Of a DNA stretch of 64,000 nt, positions 44,052 through 52,909 are shown piece after piece. Position numbers and translations under genes: made by a program. The stretch spans positions 1,612,001 through 1,676,000 of the forward strand of contig NZ_SGIT01000001.1 of assembly GCF_004208525.1 (NCBI RefSeq). Reading direction: 5' to 3'. This DNA is from Sphingobacterium corticibacterium (GTDB taxonomy: Bacteria; Bacteroidota; Bacteroidia; Sphingobacteriales; Sphingobacteriaceae). Each line of letters opens with the position of its first letter. Within the stretch, counting starts at the first letter, position 1. A model generated the notes under the pieces. It had not been told where the DNA came from. It saw only the letters and a program-made list of their open reading frames with translations, and ran no database searches.

Positions 44052-44990
44052 ATGAAAAAAATATTAAAAGACAAAAGTTTTCAACTCTCTATACTATTAA
44101 CACTCATTTTTCTTGGGACAGGAATTACCTTTCTGCTTTTAGGGCTTGCCCACTATAGTTGGGTAATTTTTATTCTTTTACCGGTAGTCTTAGGTGTTGC
44201 TTTGGGTGCGATGCCGAATAAGAAATATATTCTTTGGGGAGCATTAATAACGACTGCCATTGTTCTGATCTGTTTAGTGATCCCTGGACTTTCGGGACTG
44301 TTGTGTATCGTGATGACACTTCCTATTGTAGTTCCCTTGATCTTCCTTGGACATATCATCACACACTTAGTAAGACGGTACGGACAAATCAAAGATACCA
44401 ATAGGCTTTCGGTTTTGCTTTTACCGCTTGTTCCGTTTTTTATAGCAGCACCGGTAGAACAGTTTTTGAAAACAGACAACGAAGTCATAAATGAAGTAAG
44501 AACAGAACAGGTTTTTAATTACACACCGGAACAGGTTTATGACGCCATTAAATCTGTTGACACCTTGGACGCTAAGAAACCCTATCTCATGTATTTTGAC
44601 CTGCCTATTCCTACGAAATGTGTATTGGAAAAAGAAGAAGTTGGTGGGCTTAGAATTTGTTACTTCAAAGCAGGAGAATCAAGTACGCACGACTTCGGCA
44701 GCGGGAAAATCATAGAAAAAATCACGAAAATGGAACGTGGCAAAGTATTAAAAATGGATGTAATTGATTATAAACTTGTCGGACGAAACTGGCTTGGTTT
44801 CAAGGAAGCAATTTACTATTTTGACAAAGTTGGCGACAACAGTTGCAAGTTGACAAGAATAACGACATACACTTCTGTTTTGACACCGAGACTTTATTGG
44901 CAACCATTAGAAGAACTTGGTATTGAACAAGAACACGAATATGTATTCAACAACCTGACAAATGACTTAGAAAGGATGTACGGCCAGTAA
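44052..44990 (+). CDS. Membrane protein with C-terminal SRPBCC-like domain
   Basis: The first 135 residues hold four or five membrane helices (LLTLIFLGTGITFLLLGLAH, VIFILLPVVLGVALG, ALITTAIVLICLVI, LVPFFIAAPV). Residues from about 145 resemble an SRPBCC/START-type ligand-binding domain (FNYTPEQVYDAIKSVDT, KMDVIDYKLVGRNWLGFKEA). The fusion places a hydrophobic-ligand or lipid-binding domain at the membrane surface. The ligand is unknown. Confidence 0.65.
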   Translation: MKKILKDKSFQLSILLTLIFLGTGITFLLLGLAHYSWVIFILLPVVLGVALGAMPNKKYILWGALITTAIVLICLVIPGLSGLLCIVMTLPIVVPLIFLGHIITHLVRRYGQIKDTNRLSVLLLPLVPFFIAAPVEQFLKTDNEVINEVRTEQVFNYTPEQVYDAIKSVDTLDAKKPYLMYFDLPIPTKCVLEKEEVGGLRICYFKAGESSTHDFGSGKIIEKITKMERGKVLKMDVIDYKLVGRNWLGFKEAIYYFDKVGDNSCKLTRITTYTSVLTPRLYWQPLEELGIEQEHEYVFNNLTNDLERMYGQ

Positions 44991-45090
44991 TATTAGGTTG
45001 TTGCGAGTGCCGGCAGAAGAGTTATACATGATCAAATGGCTGGTACGGTGGTAGTATATGCTAGAAGTAAATAGAAAAAATAAAGGGAAT

Positions 45091-45444
45091 ATGAAAAAAA
45101 GCTATGGTTTTGAGGTATCCTTAAATGGAAAAAAAATAGCGCGAGCCGGAATACCAAAAGATAATTATGTGGTCAATTGTATCGTAGACGCCGTTCATAG
45201 AAAAGATGGCAGCGAAGAATTATATATGAGAATTGGAGGGCTAGACAGCGATGCACAGATGCATGTCGGTTGGTTTGGTGAACAAATTAAAGTTGGTGAT
45301 AAAATATCAATAGAAGTGATAGACGACCAATTTGATGAACCAACCTCTACAAGCAAAAAATTCACTAAAGAGGAGATCAGAGAGCAAAAAATAAAACACT
45401 ATCTTCATCTTAAAGAGGAATTGAAAGATTATTTGGAGGAGTAG
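45091..45444 (+). CDS. Small unassigned protein, duplicated at 53386
   Basis: The 117-residue protein starts MKKSYGFEVSLNGKKIARAG; the frame opens 11 codons earlier but the paralogue at 53386 begins at the same ATG. It has a beta-type N-terminal part (IVDAVHRKDGSEELYMRIGG) and a helical C-terminus (EEIREQKIKHYLHLKEELK). About 80% of residues match the second copy, and a third, short relic lies at 62875. Multiple copies of small soluble proteins are typical of orphan immunity genes, which is only a hypothesis here. Confidence 0.6.
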   Translation: MKKSYGFEVSLNGKKIARAGIPKDNYVVNCIVDAVHRKDGSEELYMRIGGLDSDAQMHVGWFGEQIKVGDKISIEVIDDQFDEPTSTSKKFTKEEIREQKIKHYLHLKEELKDYLEE

Positions 45445-45476
45445 AATCGAAAGGTTACAATTTACGATATCAAATT

Positions 45477-45758
45477 ATGGAAAACGCCAAATTAAATACT
45501 ATGGATAATGAATTGTACAATCTGAAAGTAACAGACAGACAAACCTTCATCCAGTTTCTACACTTGCTACGGGCGAATCTGCTCCAAAATCCAGATACTT
45601 GGGAAAACAATACGTTACCTGAGTTCTTGGAAGCGTTGGCGGCCTATACAGAAGACATTCAAGGGTATTACAACAATATAAATGCAAATGTCGATGCCGA
45701 AAAAGCGGATTGGTCGACATTTTCTGATATTTTTAAAGGTGCTATAGTTTATGAGTAA
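45477..45758 (+). CDS. DUF7660-like small protein
   Basis: The 93-residue acidic protein has the pattern DRQTFIQFLHLLRANLLQNP, LPEFLEALAAYTEDIQGYYN and WSTFSDIFKGAIVYE, matching DUF7660 as I remember it. It follows the previous gene by 32 bases. A 3' fragment of a second copy is at 53744. Confidence 0.6.
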   Translation: MENAKLNTMDNELYNLKVTDRQTFIQFLHLLRANLLQNPDTWENNTLPEFLEALAAYTEDIQGYYNNINANVDAEKADWSTFSDIFKGAIVYE

Positions 45759-45806
45759 GGGCAAATAACGAAGAGAAAAGTAGTACCTAGAAATTTAACT
45801 AAGCTG

Positions 45807-46385
45807 ATGGATTCATTTTTACTTTTTTGGAGTACTATAATTTTGATTTTTGTAGGGCTAGTCGGTGGCTTGATCTATTTTGCGTATTGGTTACCAAAGA
45901 AAGTGGGTTATCCAAAAGTTGGTTGGTTATTCTCTAGCATATTAACTGTTACGTTTCTCTATTTTACCGTTATAATCGTATTTGAGGATGAGCTTTTTTC
46001 GAAATCTGATGCTCAGGAGAAACTGAGAGAACATGGTTTTATCCTACAAGATGATTTCAGCATTGTATCCAATTTGTCTGGTGGATTTAGCGATTATTCC
46101 CACCAATTTATTCTGGATATTTCTAAACAGGATAAAGAGCAAATAATTAAAAGGATTACAAGTGCAGAGAACTTTCAACCTTCTTTGGAAGATGATTTCA
46201 TGTTAATCGCTGAAAAAATGAGGTATAGTGAGGTGGACACCTTTTTTACTGCAAATTATCAAACCGAAAATGCTTTTATATATGAATATTTCAAACCACA
46301 TAAACAGGGGTATGCTCCTATATACACAAAAATATTAATTCTGAAAAAAGCAGATAAATTAACGTATGATTATCTCATTGATTGA
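45807..46385 (+). CDS. Small membrane protein, partial copy at 61852
   Basis: The 192-residue protein has two N-terminal membrane helices (FLLFWSTIILIFVGLVGGLI; LFSSILTVTFLYFTVIIVF) and a soluble part (GGFSDYSHQFILDISK, AENFQPSLEDDFMLIAEKMR). A fragment of about 70 codons is repeated at 61852-62062. Function is unknown. It ends 60 bases before the 21-nt array. Confidence 0.6.
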   Translation: MDSFLLFWSTIILIFVGLVGGLIYFAYWLPKKVGYPKVGWLFSSILTVTFLYFTVIIVFEDELFSKSDAQEKLREHGFILQDDFSIVSNLSGGFSDYSHQFILDISKQDKEQIIKRITSAENFQPSLEDDFMLIAEKMRYSEVDTFFTANYQTENAFIYEYFKPHKQGYAPIYTKILILKKADKLTYDYLID

Positions 46386-46445
46386 TTTTACAAAACGAAA
46401 GTAACCATATCACAATAACGGAAAACCAGTATTTTGATCGCCACC

Positions 46446-46865
46446 AACCCGAACGGAAATGCGACGTCGGCGTATGGATCTATCACGTCGTCGTGCGCCG
46501 ACATCACTTCGGCGTACGACGGTACGCAACTTCCGTCCATCTGTATCGCGTCGGCATACGGGAAAGTCATCTCGGCATACGACAAACTCGTCTCGGCGCA
46601 TGGGGAAACTTTGTCCGTGTATGCGGACAAAGTATTGGCATACAGGGAGGTGATGTCGGCGTACGAGGAAATCGTCCCGAAGGACAGAAGTATCACATCG
46701 GTGCGCGAAAGAATGGCTTCCCCGTATGGGGAGATTAAACGGTTGACCATCAGTATAACTTCTCCATACGGATTATTCACATCCCCGTACCACGACAGGG
46801 TGTCGTTGCCCGGCACACAGTTCAAGTCGTACGACGACAGCACGCCGGCGTACGGGAAAATGGCA
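46446..46865. repeat. 21-nt-periodic array (20 units), TCGGCGTACG core
   Basis: Twenty consecutive 21-nt units without slippage, the last 19 from 46467. Nine begin TCGGCRTACG-like (46467, 46509, 46551, 46572, 46593, 46656, 46698), and others are weaker. A purine-rich AAARTC tail ends most. Both strands stay open in several frames, giving 7-residue repeats such as SAYGKVI and SAYDKLV, which I consider incidental. Period equals that of the 30.5-kb array but the sequence differs. Confidence 0.9.
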
Positions 46866-46937
46866 AATAGTTATTCCTTTACCATTATGTATATATACAT
46901 GTGAATGCCTGCACGGCACATCTTTGTTTTGTAGCGG

Positions 46938-47210
46938 AACAACGTGAGCATGTCAGGTGCGTTGTTGATTATGTTATGTGACGAAGTCGTCAACTACATG
47001 TTCATTGTGCGCTACCGCAAGGAATATGTTCACACATTGAAGCTAAACGACGTTCAATACATGGACTTTTTCGTTACGTCAACCAACAAATCCACAATGT
47101 AACGTTACAAAGCCGCCAACTACAGTAACTTGTTGATGATGTCAAGATACATAGCCGATAACTTCATGGAGGTCGGGGCTATGTACATGTACAAAATGGG
47201 AGATTCTATT
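46938..47210. repeat. Second 21-nt-periodic array with another unit sequence (13 units)
   Basis: In steps of 21 from 46938 the unit ends resemble AACTACATG: 46980 (GACGAAGTCGTCAACTACAT, G), 47043, 47106, 47148 and 47169. Alternate units are weaker. The array runs straight into the conserved palindrome element at 47213. The short gap 46866-46937 contains TTATTCCTTTACCATTATG, similar to the 5' end of the ORF6N gene at 52295, possibly a relic. Confidence 0.75.
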
Positions 47211-47212
47211 GC

Positions 47213-47257
47213 TTTACAATAAAAGTTTATTGTTAGCTTAGTGCTATAATAAATTAA
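47213..47257 (+). promoter_or_regulatory. Repeated palindrome-promoter element, copy 2
   Basis: TTTACAATAAAAGTTTATTG and the following TTAGCTTAGTGCTATAATAA; the palindrome 47216-47233 is perfect. It follows the array directly. No intact gene follows; an AlbA_2 pseudogene lies beyond. Confidence 0.7.
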
Positions 47258-47365
47258 GAGAACCCCTAACTCTCTACGATATGGAGTGATGTGATACAGT
47301 TCAGTTTACACTACCGAGCTATTTTAAAACTGGATTTTATTCACTTATTCAGGTATCCAATATTT

Positions 47366-47668
47366 CCAAAAATATACTCCTTATTGATAAACTGCACTTG
47401 AAACTGGAGTCCACCACGTTCAAACCACTTAAATGATAATAGGGAAAATTGCTTCCCCGATGAATATGGACTCTGATTAAGTGGATAGCATCGCCCCCAT
47501 CAATTTACGTGGATTATCTTGCACACCGACCATCAGTTCTCCTCCGGCATCATTGACAAATGACACTATAAGTCTTTGCTAGCTCTAAAGGTTTATTGAG
47601 CTGCTGTTTAAATTCTAAACGTCTACCTTCTAGTTGACTTTTTAGTTTCCATCTCCCATTTAAATTAT
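47366..47668 (-). pseudogene. AlbA_2/RecG-like gene with large internal deletion
   Basis: On the minus strand the sequence begins with an AlbA_2 start (EGRRLEFKQQLNKPLELAKT), shifts frame to NDAGGELMVGVQDNPRKLMG, and after a junction continues with the C-terminal motif FERGGLQFQVQFINKEY. The whole central part is gone. The same C-terminal segment is found at 48990-49310. Confidence 0.75.
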
Positions 47669-47702
47669 CTGGTCACCGAATAATTATGTAAGCAAAAATG
47701 TT

Positions 47703-47710
47703 TATATTTG
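47703..47710 (+). promoter_or_regulatory. -7 box TATATTTG immediately before the AbiE-like pair
   Basis: TATATTTG matches TAnnTTTG and ends 4 bases before the ATG at 47715, so transcription would begin at or next to the start codon (leaderless mRNA) unless translation starts downstream. Confidence 0.5.
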
Positions 47711-47714
47711 TGCT

Positions 47715-48218
47715 ATGATTAGGCAATTTGAGAAATACAAAGGGATTCATCCGGGGATTGTACTTGATAGAGAATTAAAAAAACGTTCTATCAAACAACG
47801 TCCTTTTGCTTTGTCTTTAGAGGAACATCCTCAGACGTTTAATGCTATTACCAAAGGTAAAAGAGGTATCAGCACAGCATTAGCATTGAAGATTGAGCGC
47901 CAACTTGGGTTGGAAGAAGGTACTTTGGTGATATTGCAAGCCTATTATGATATCCAAAAAATCAAAGAAAAAGAAATCAAAAGGACCCCCGATCTGCATA
48001 TCCTGAGTAAGGCTTTATTTTGGGATACGGATATTCAACAGATAGATTGGGAACGACAATACAGGTCTGTTATTCAACGTGTTTTTGAGCGTGGAAACGA
48101 AAACGATAAAAACGAGATAATTCGCTTTTATGGTGTTGAAAAAGTAAGCCAAGCTTTGCAGGAGTCCAATATCAGAAATCCATATACTATATACAGATCC
48201 AATAAAACTACAGACTAA
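47715..48218 (+). CDS. Antitoxin-type regulator (HigA-like HTH plus DUF6922-like domain)
   Basis: The 167-residue protein has a HigA-like N-terminal domain (KGIHPGIVLDRELKKRSIKQ, then TFNAITKGKRGISTALALKI) and a second domain (LHILSKALFWDTDIQQIDWE, VIQRVFERGNENDKNEIIRF) resembling DUF6922. It is followed 2 bases later by the AbiEii-type nucleotidyltransferase and is the likely antitoxin and autorepressor. Confidence 0.8.
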   Translation: MIRQFEKYKGIHPGIVLDRELKKRSIKQRPFALSLEEHPQTFNAITKGKRGISTALALKIERQLGLEEGTLVILQAYYDIQKIKEKEIKRTPDLHILSKALFWDTDIQQIDWERQYRSVIQRVFERGNENDKNEIIRFYGVEKVSQALQESNIRNPYTIYRSNKTTD

Positions 48219-48220
48219 TT

Positions 48221-48868
48221 ATGTTATATTATAACACCGTCAATGATCTTTTAAAAAACACATTGATTACTCTAATGGAGTCTTCTGTGTTTGAATCCTT
48301 TCGTTTGGTTGGCGGTACAGCATTAAGTCTTCAATTAGGACACCGCTTGTCTGTAGATATAGATTTGTTTAGTGATGCCCCGTATGGCTCTATTGATTTT
48401 AAAGCTATTGATGAATTTATAGAAAAGACATTTCCCCACCACTATCATTTTTCAAATCTAGATCCGGCAATGGGTAAATCTTATAGTGTGGGTAAAGATA
48501 AGGACAATGTGGTAAAATTAGATGTGTTTTATACGGATACTTTTATACAACCTCCTTTGATTGAAGACGGTATTAGAATGGCTACTACCGAAGAAATCAT
48601 TGCTATGAAAATAGATGTGGTTCAACGTATAGGTCGCAAGAAAGATTTTTGGGATTTGCATGAATTGCTATCCCACGACAATATTTCTACTATGCTTTCT
48701 TTGCATCAAGAACGTTATCCTTACACTCATGATGAAGAGCTTATATTGAACAATCTATCCAATTTTGAGCTAGCCGATGATGATTTCAATCCTATCTGTT
48801 TAAGAGGGAAATATTGGGAATTTATAAAGGAGGATATTGTTGATGCAGTAAAAACATATAAGCCTTAA
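48221..48868 (+). CDS. AbiEii/AbiGii-type nucleotidyltransferase toxin
   Basis: The 215-residue protein has the AbiEii core: FRLVGGTALSLQLGHRLSVDIDLFS (GS-like G-G-T and DxD), VKLDVFYTD, IAMKIDVVQRIGRKKDFWDL. AbiEii toxins transfer nucleotides to tRNA or other acceptors and cause abortive infection or bacteriostasis. Coupled to the upstream antitoxin-type gene. Confidence 0.9.
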   Translation: MLYYNTVNDLLKNTLITLMESSVFESFRLVGGTALSLQLGHRLSVDIDLFSDAPYGSIDFKAIDEFIEKTFPHHYHFSNLDPAMGKSYSVGKDKDNVVKLDVFYTDTFIQPPLIEDGIRMATTEEIIAMKIDVVQRIGRKKDFWDLHELLSHDNISTMLSLHQERYPYTHDEELILNNLSNFELADDDFNPICLRGKYWEFIKEDIVDAVKTYKP

Positions 48869-48989
48869 TCCGTATATTCCGCAAAGCGTTCCCTAATGAC
48901 TATTCCAACACGATTATATAAAGTTGATTGTCCTTATTATTTGATTATGTAATTTTACAAGCACATAATTGGATAAAACGATATTGTAG

Positions 48990-49310
48990 TTACAAGGCGA
49001 TAGTACGAGCCAAGAGGTTATCATACACAAGTTTACGGACAACCCTGTTTAGCTGGCCAGATATGGCTTTCTGTCCCAATTTTTCGGATATCTCTTTTAT
49101 CGACAATGCTTTACCCCCTAACATCATTCTTAAGATTTTAATGTATAGACTTTCTTGCTGTAGCTCCTGCTGCAACTCCTGCTGCAACTCCTGCTGCAAC
49201 TCTTGCTGCACCATATACTCCTTATTGATAAACTGCACTTGAAACTGGAGTCCACCACGTTCAAACCACTTAAATTCAATTTCAGGATAAGCTATTTCAG
49301 GACAAGACAT
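48990..49310 (-). pseudogene. C-terminal remnant of an AlbA_2/RecG-like gene with QQEL repeats
   Basis: The 106-codon frame encodes FKWFERGGLQFQVQFINKEY, then five tandem QQEL-type repeats (12-nt DNA units), then a winged helix (LSIKEISEKLGQKAISGQLN). Full-length relatives have 350 or more residues before this part. It may still be translated from the ATG at 49310, but the catalytic and DNA-binding N-terminus is missing. Confidence 0.7.
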
Positions 49311-49478
49311 AACGGTGCAATCGTCTTCATCATCATGTCATCTAAGCAGGTCTTTATGGAAGTTTCTCTATAATGCTGTCAATAATAATGAAGAATTGAC
49401 CTGGAAAAGGGGTAACAAAATGAATATTCCGATGATATACCATCAAAGAAAAATTATTATTACTTAATACAGATCATT

Positions 49479-50513
49479 ATGAAAAATCTATTCTTTACAC
49501 TCTTTTTTGGATCATTAATATCTTTATTGCTAACAGGATGCAGCAAAGATGAAACTACGGTACCTGTTGATCAAATTATTCTCCCGACAAGCACAGGGTT
49601 TAACATGCTTAGACAACAAGCACTCTCAGACCTCGTACAGACTCAAACCTTTGATGCGGGGGATGGTATACATTTCGTTTCAAACAAGGGAACTATCTTA
49701 GATATCGGACAATACGAACTCACTGATCATTTAGGCAATACCATCGTTGGAGAAGTAGAATTAACCTTTGTAGAAATCTTTGACAGAGGCAATATGGTTG
49801 TTGCAAACAAACCTTTAATGGGACGAGATAATACCGGACATCTTCATCCACTAATAACCGGTGGCCAATTTTTTATACAAGTAACGCAAGGTGACCAGGT
49901 TTTAAAACCGTTGAACTACTATTATGTCACAGTCGATGCTGAACATACCGGTGGTTTGGATAATGAAATGATATTATGGCAAGGTGAGATCAATGAAACA
50001 GGTAATTTAGCATGGAACCCTGTAGAGATTGGCTTTGGATCGGGCGAAGGCGATGATGGCAACGGGAACATAGTATGGACAGACGGCGATCAAGCAGGTC
50101 TGGGATTCAATCCTGTAACCAATACCTACGATTTTTTTATTAATGATTTTGGATGGACCAATGTCGATCGGTTTGCGGCAGTATCAAGCGCGCTTACAAA
50201 AATCAAAGTAAAAGTTCCGGCTAATTATAATGAAACCAACTCAGCCGTATATTTAGCTTACGAAGATCAACCCAATCTTCTAGCACAATTAGATTTGTAC
50301 AACACACCCGATCAATATTTTACAGAACATTTTGGATTCGTACCCGTCGGGATGACCTTACATGTAATTTTCGCTTCAGAAAGTAACGGACAATTTGTAT
50401 ATAACATCAAAGAAGTAACTATTGCTGAAGATCATATCATTACCATAGCAACGGATGATTTGGAACTGACCAGCAAAGAAGATTTGATTGACAGGATCAA
50501 TGCATTGAATTGA
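49479..50513 (+). CDS. Secreted lipoprotein, unknown function (344 aa)
   Basis: The signal peptide ends in lipobox LLLTGC (about residue 21), followed by a beta-rich protein. Motifs such as ILDIGQYELTDHLGNTIVGE and MGRDNTGHLHPLITGGQFFI are characteristic of a Bacteroidota-specific family of secreted proteins without assigned function. A strong hairpin terminator follows 66 bases downstream. Confidence 0.65.
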   Translation: MKNLFFTLFFGSLISLLLTGCSKDETTVPVDQIILPTSTGFNMLRQQALSDLVQTQTFDAGDGIHFVSNKGTILDIGQYELTDHLGNTIVGEVELTFVEIFDRGNMVVANKPLMGRDNTGHLHPLITGGQFFIQVTQGDQVLKPLNYYYVTVDAEHTGGLDNEMILWQGEINETGNLAWNPVEIGFGSGEGDDGNGNIVWTDGDQAGLGFNPVTNTYDFFINDFGWTNVDRFAAVSSALTKIKVKVPANYNETNSAVYLAYEDQPNLLAQLDLYNTPDQYFTEHFGFVPVGMTLHVIFASESNGQFVYNIKEVTIAEDHIITIATDDLELTSKEDLIDRINALN

Positions 50514-50579
50514 GTTCTTCTATCTAAACAACAGTTTATAATATATTACTGAACGGGTTCAATCTTTAATCCTCCTGTA

Positions 50580-50611
50580 TAACAAAGCACGACAATGTTT
50601 GTGCTTTGTTA
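50580..50611 (+). terminator. Hairpin terminator after lipoprotein gene
   Basis: TAACAAAGCAC (50580-50590) and GTGCTTTGTTA (50601-50611) pair perfectly over 11 bp with a 10-nt loop, followed by TTTA. Confidence 0.8.
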
Positions 50612-50664
50612 TTTACAGCATAGAAAAGATCTGATAAAAGATTTAAAAAAATCTCAATATAGGG

Positions 50665-50862
50665 TTAACATTTCCCATTTTGCGTATGCTCAATGTGCCA
50701 TCGACCATGTAAGCAACGGTCCATATCGCTATCCAACTCTTGTATGAGATTTTTAACTTGCTTGGTAACTTGCTCGGTATTTCTTTGAACAGCTTCGTCA
50801 TCCATTGGAAATACTATCCGCAAAAAATTTTCAGTGAACTCAAAAACCGAAGGAGAATAGTG
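50665..50862 (-). pseudogene. C-terminal fragment of an AlbA_2/RecG-like gene
   Basis: The minus strand reads FEFTENFLRIVFPMDDEAVQ, then RNTEQVTKQVKNLIQELDSD, and stops at 50665. FTENFLRIVFP matches FLTNFTRMVFP of the intact gene at 53948, and the EQVT/KQVK stretch is the 12-nt-repeat linker. The C-terminal winged helix is gone; the 3' end (TTTCCCATTTTGCG) resembles the start of the array at 56.8 kb. Confidence 0.65.
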
Positions 50863-50948
50863 TAATAAGAAGGACTAAATTCACAACTAAAAATATTTCC
50901 AATATGGGAGAAATTAACTAATTTTATAACATAAATATTAACCTAAAA

Positions 50949-51515
50949 ATGAGTGTAAAAAAAAGCGTATTAGAACAGAAAACCAATACAGAGTTGGAAA
51001 AATACATCGTTCCTGAGAGTAGATTTGTACCAGAGGCTATCAGATATGCCTTTGAGATCTTAAAATCCAGGGGAAGACATTTCAGTGACGACGAGGTTAA
51101 AAGTATCGAGAGGTTAATAGCCTCAAAAGAAGAGGTAGTCGAAGACAGAGTTGTCCACGAAAATTATATCAAAGCTTCAAATCTTTTTTTGGTTTCTGTT
51201 GGACTAGGATTAATCAATATATTCCTCGCCCCTGAGATTACCGCCGAAGGGTCTACGATCGCTGTTTCTATTTTTACCTTGGGTTTCTTACTGATAATCG
51301 GGCTGTTGATAAGAAAAGGTTTCGATTGGATGAAATATGTTCTGCTTGTATTCATGATCATAGGAGTTCTCGCAATCCCGTTGATTTTGCAGAATATTAT
51401 ATATCAGCCGGCCGTAGGAATTATTAACCTCATACAAACAGCCCTTCAGGTAGTTAGTCTCGTTATTTTATTTAAAATACCGGCTAATCATAGCGCAGAA
51501 AAACAACGCGTGTAG
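50949..51515 (+). CDS. Membrane protein, unknown function
   Basis: The 188-residue protein has a helical soluble N-terminus (LEKYIVPESRFVPEAIRYAF) and four membrane helices (about 80-100, 105-122, 128-148, 155-175). No family was recognised. It lies 19 bases upstream of the methyltransferase and may be cotranscribed. Confidence 0.55.
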   Translation: MSVKKSVLEQKTNTELEKYIVPESRFVPEAIRYAFEILKSRGRHFSDDEVKSIERLIASKEEVVEDRVVHENYIKASNLFLVSVGLGLINIFLAPEITAEGSTIAVSIFTLGFLLIIGLLIRKGFDWMKYVLLVFMIIGVLAIPLILQNIIYQPAVGIINLIQTALQVVSLVILFKIPANHSAEKQRV

Positions 51516-51534
51516 AAAACACGTAAAACCCTAT

Positions 51535-52281
51535 ATGAGCAAAGTTAATAGCATAGAAAAGGTCATGCCGCACCAGGATAATATTTACGAGCCAGCATTT
51601 GTCAAGAAAATGTTCAACCGGATGTCAAGTTCGTATGAGCGAATGAACTATATAACCTCTTTCGGCTTTTCCATTCGCTGGCGGAGACAATTCTTGGAAA
51701 AACTTGGAAAGTCAAACCAGCGTTTAAATGTAATTGACTTGCTTTCAGGGCTAGGTGAAAACTGGACATTCCTAAAACGAAATTTTCCGAATGCAACCTT
51801 TTATGCTTTAGATTTCTCTGACAAAATGATTTCGCGTTCAAGTAATAAAAGCAAAAAACTGTTCGCAGGCGATCTTAATTTACTTTGCGAGAATATTCTT
51901 CAAAATAAATTAGAGTCTAACCATTTTGATATTATTTCTTGTGCATACGGGCTCAAAACATTCAATGAGCAACAGCTGGAGGTTTTAGCCGGGGAAATAC
52001 ATAGGATTTTAAAACCCGATGGAAAATTCAGTTTTGTTGAGGTTTCCAAACCGAGTAAAAAACTTCTGTGTGCCTTCTACGGGTTTTATCTAGAAAAAGT
52101 TATACCACTGCTCGGAAAAATATTTTTAGGAAACCCGCACGATTACAAGATGCTTTGGATCTATACGGAAAAATATGGCAACAGCGATTTGGTAAAGCGA
52201 ATATTTGAACGGAATAACTTAACGGTCACCAAGGAGAAATATTTTTTTGGTTGTGCGACGGGCATTAGCGGCCGGAAGTGA
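51535..52281 (+). CDS. UbiE/MenG-like class I SAM-dependent methyltransferase
   Basis: This 248-residue protein has FVKKMFNRMSSSYERMNYIT (UbiE-type start), SAM motif I LNVIDLLSGLGENWTFLK, an acidic LDFSDKM, and FDIISCAYGLKTFNEQQLEV, LKPDGKFSFVEVSKP, all in UbiE order. The substrate in this isolated context need not be a quinone. It ends 13 bases before the second ORF6N gene. Confidence 0.8.
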   Translation: MSKVNSIEKVMPHQDNIYEPAFVKKMFNRMSSSYERMNYITSFGFSIRWRRQFLEKLGKSNQRLNVIDLLSGLGENWTFLKRNFPNATFYALDFSDKMISRSSNKSKKLFAGDLNLLCENILQNKLESNHFDIISCAYGLKTFNEQQLEVLAGEIHRILKPDGKFSFVEVSKPSKKLLCAFYGFYLEKVIPLLGKIFLGNPHDYKMLWIYTEKYGNSDLVKRIFERNNLTVTKEKYFFGCATGISGRK

Positions 52282-52294
52282 TTCCTTTACAATT

Positions 52295-52882
52295 ATGTAC
52301 ACAGAACTAAAAGCAGTAGCTATAGCTGATGATGTCCTCGCCAACAAAATATACGAGTTCAGAGGACAAAAAGTAATGTTGGATAGTGATCTGGCGGAGT
52401 TGTATGGGGTAGAGACGAAAGTTTTGAAACAAACTGTACGAAGAAACATAGACCGGTTTCCGGAGGATTTCATGTTTGAACTAAACGATGACGAGTTCAA
52501 ATTTTTGAGGTCACAAATTGTGACCTCAAAAACAGATGGCCGTGGAGGTAGTCGATATACTCCTATGACGTTTACTGAACAAGGTGTAGCTATGCTATCA
52601 AGTGTATTAAGAAGCAAATTAGCAATCCAAACCAACATTCAGATTATGCGAGTTTTCACAAAGCTACGTCAATTCCTGACAGACAACTCCCGTATGCAGC
52701 ATGAGCTTACAGAAATGAGATTAGCTATTGAAAAGCTTTCAAAAAAACAGAAAGGTCACGATCAGAATATAGAACTGCTCTTTGAATACATTGACCGACT
52801 GCAGGAAAATACACCTCACACCTCCTCTAAAGGAGTAACGGTGGTCAAGGGGTTTGATGTTGGGAGCAAGAAGAACAATTAG
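52295..52882 (+). CDS. ORF6N-domain DNA-binding protein, second copy
   Basis: This 195-residue protein starts at the ATG at 52295 (TELKAVAIADDVLANKIYEF), aligned with the 41.8-kb copy; the frame is open further upstream but only into the methyltransferase gene. It contains KVMLDSDLAELYGVETKVLK, RRNIDRFPEDFMFELNDDEF, PMTFTEQGVAMLSSVLRSKL and the C-terminal coiled coil KGHDQNIELLFEYIDRLQ, almost identical to the first copy. No palindrome element precedes it. It is followed 27 bases later by the GNAT gene. Confidence 0.9.
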   Translation: MYTELKAVAIADDVLANKIYEFRGQKVMLDSDLAELYGVETKVLKQTVRRNIDRFPEDFMFELNDDEFKFLRSQIVTSKTDGRGGSRYTPMTFTEQGVAMLSSVLRSKLAIQTNIQIMRVFTKLRQFLTDNSRMQHELTEMRLAIEKLSKKQKGHDQNIELLFEYIDRLQENTPHTSSKGVTVVKGFDVGSKKNN

Positions 52883-52909
52883 CGCAATTACCGAAAACAT
52901 CAATTTCAA

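Noticed and set aside
46382..46904. Overlapping open frames on both strands across the 46.4-kb array
   Set aside because: Four frames are open at once and all encode 7-residue repeats; the DNA periodicity explains them better than a protein.
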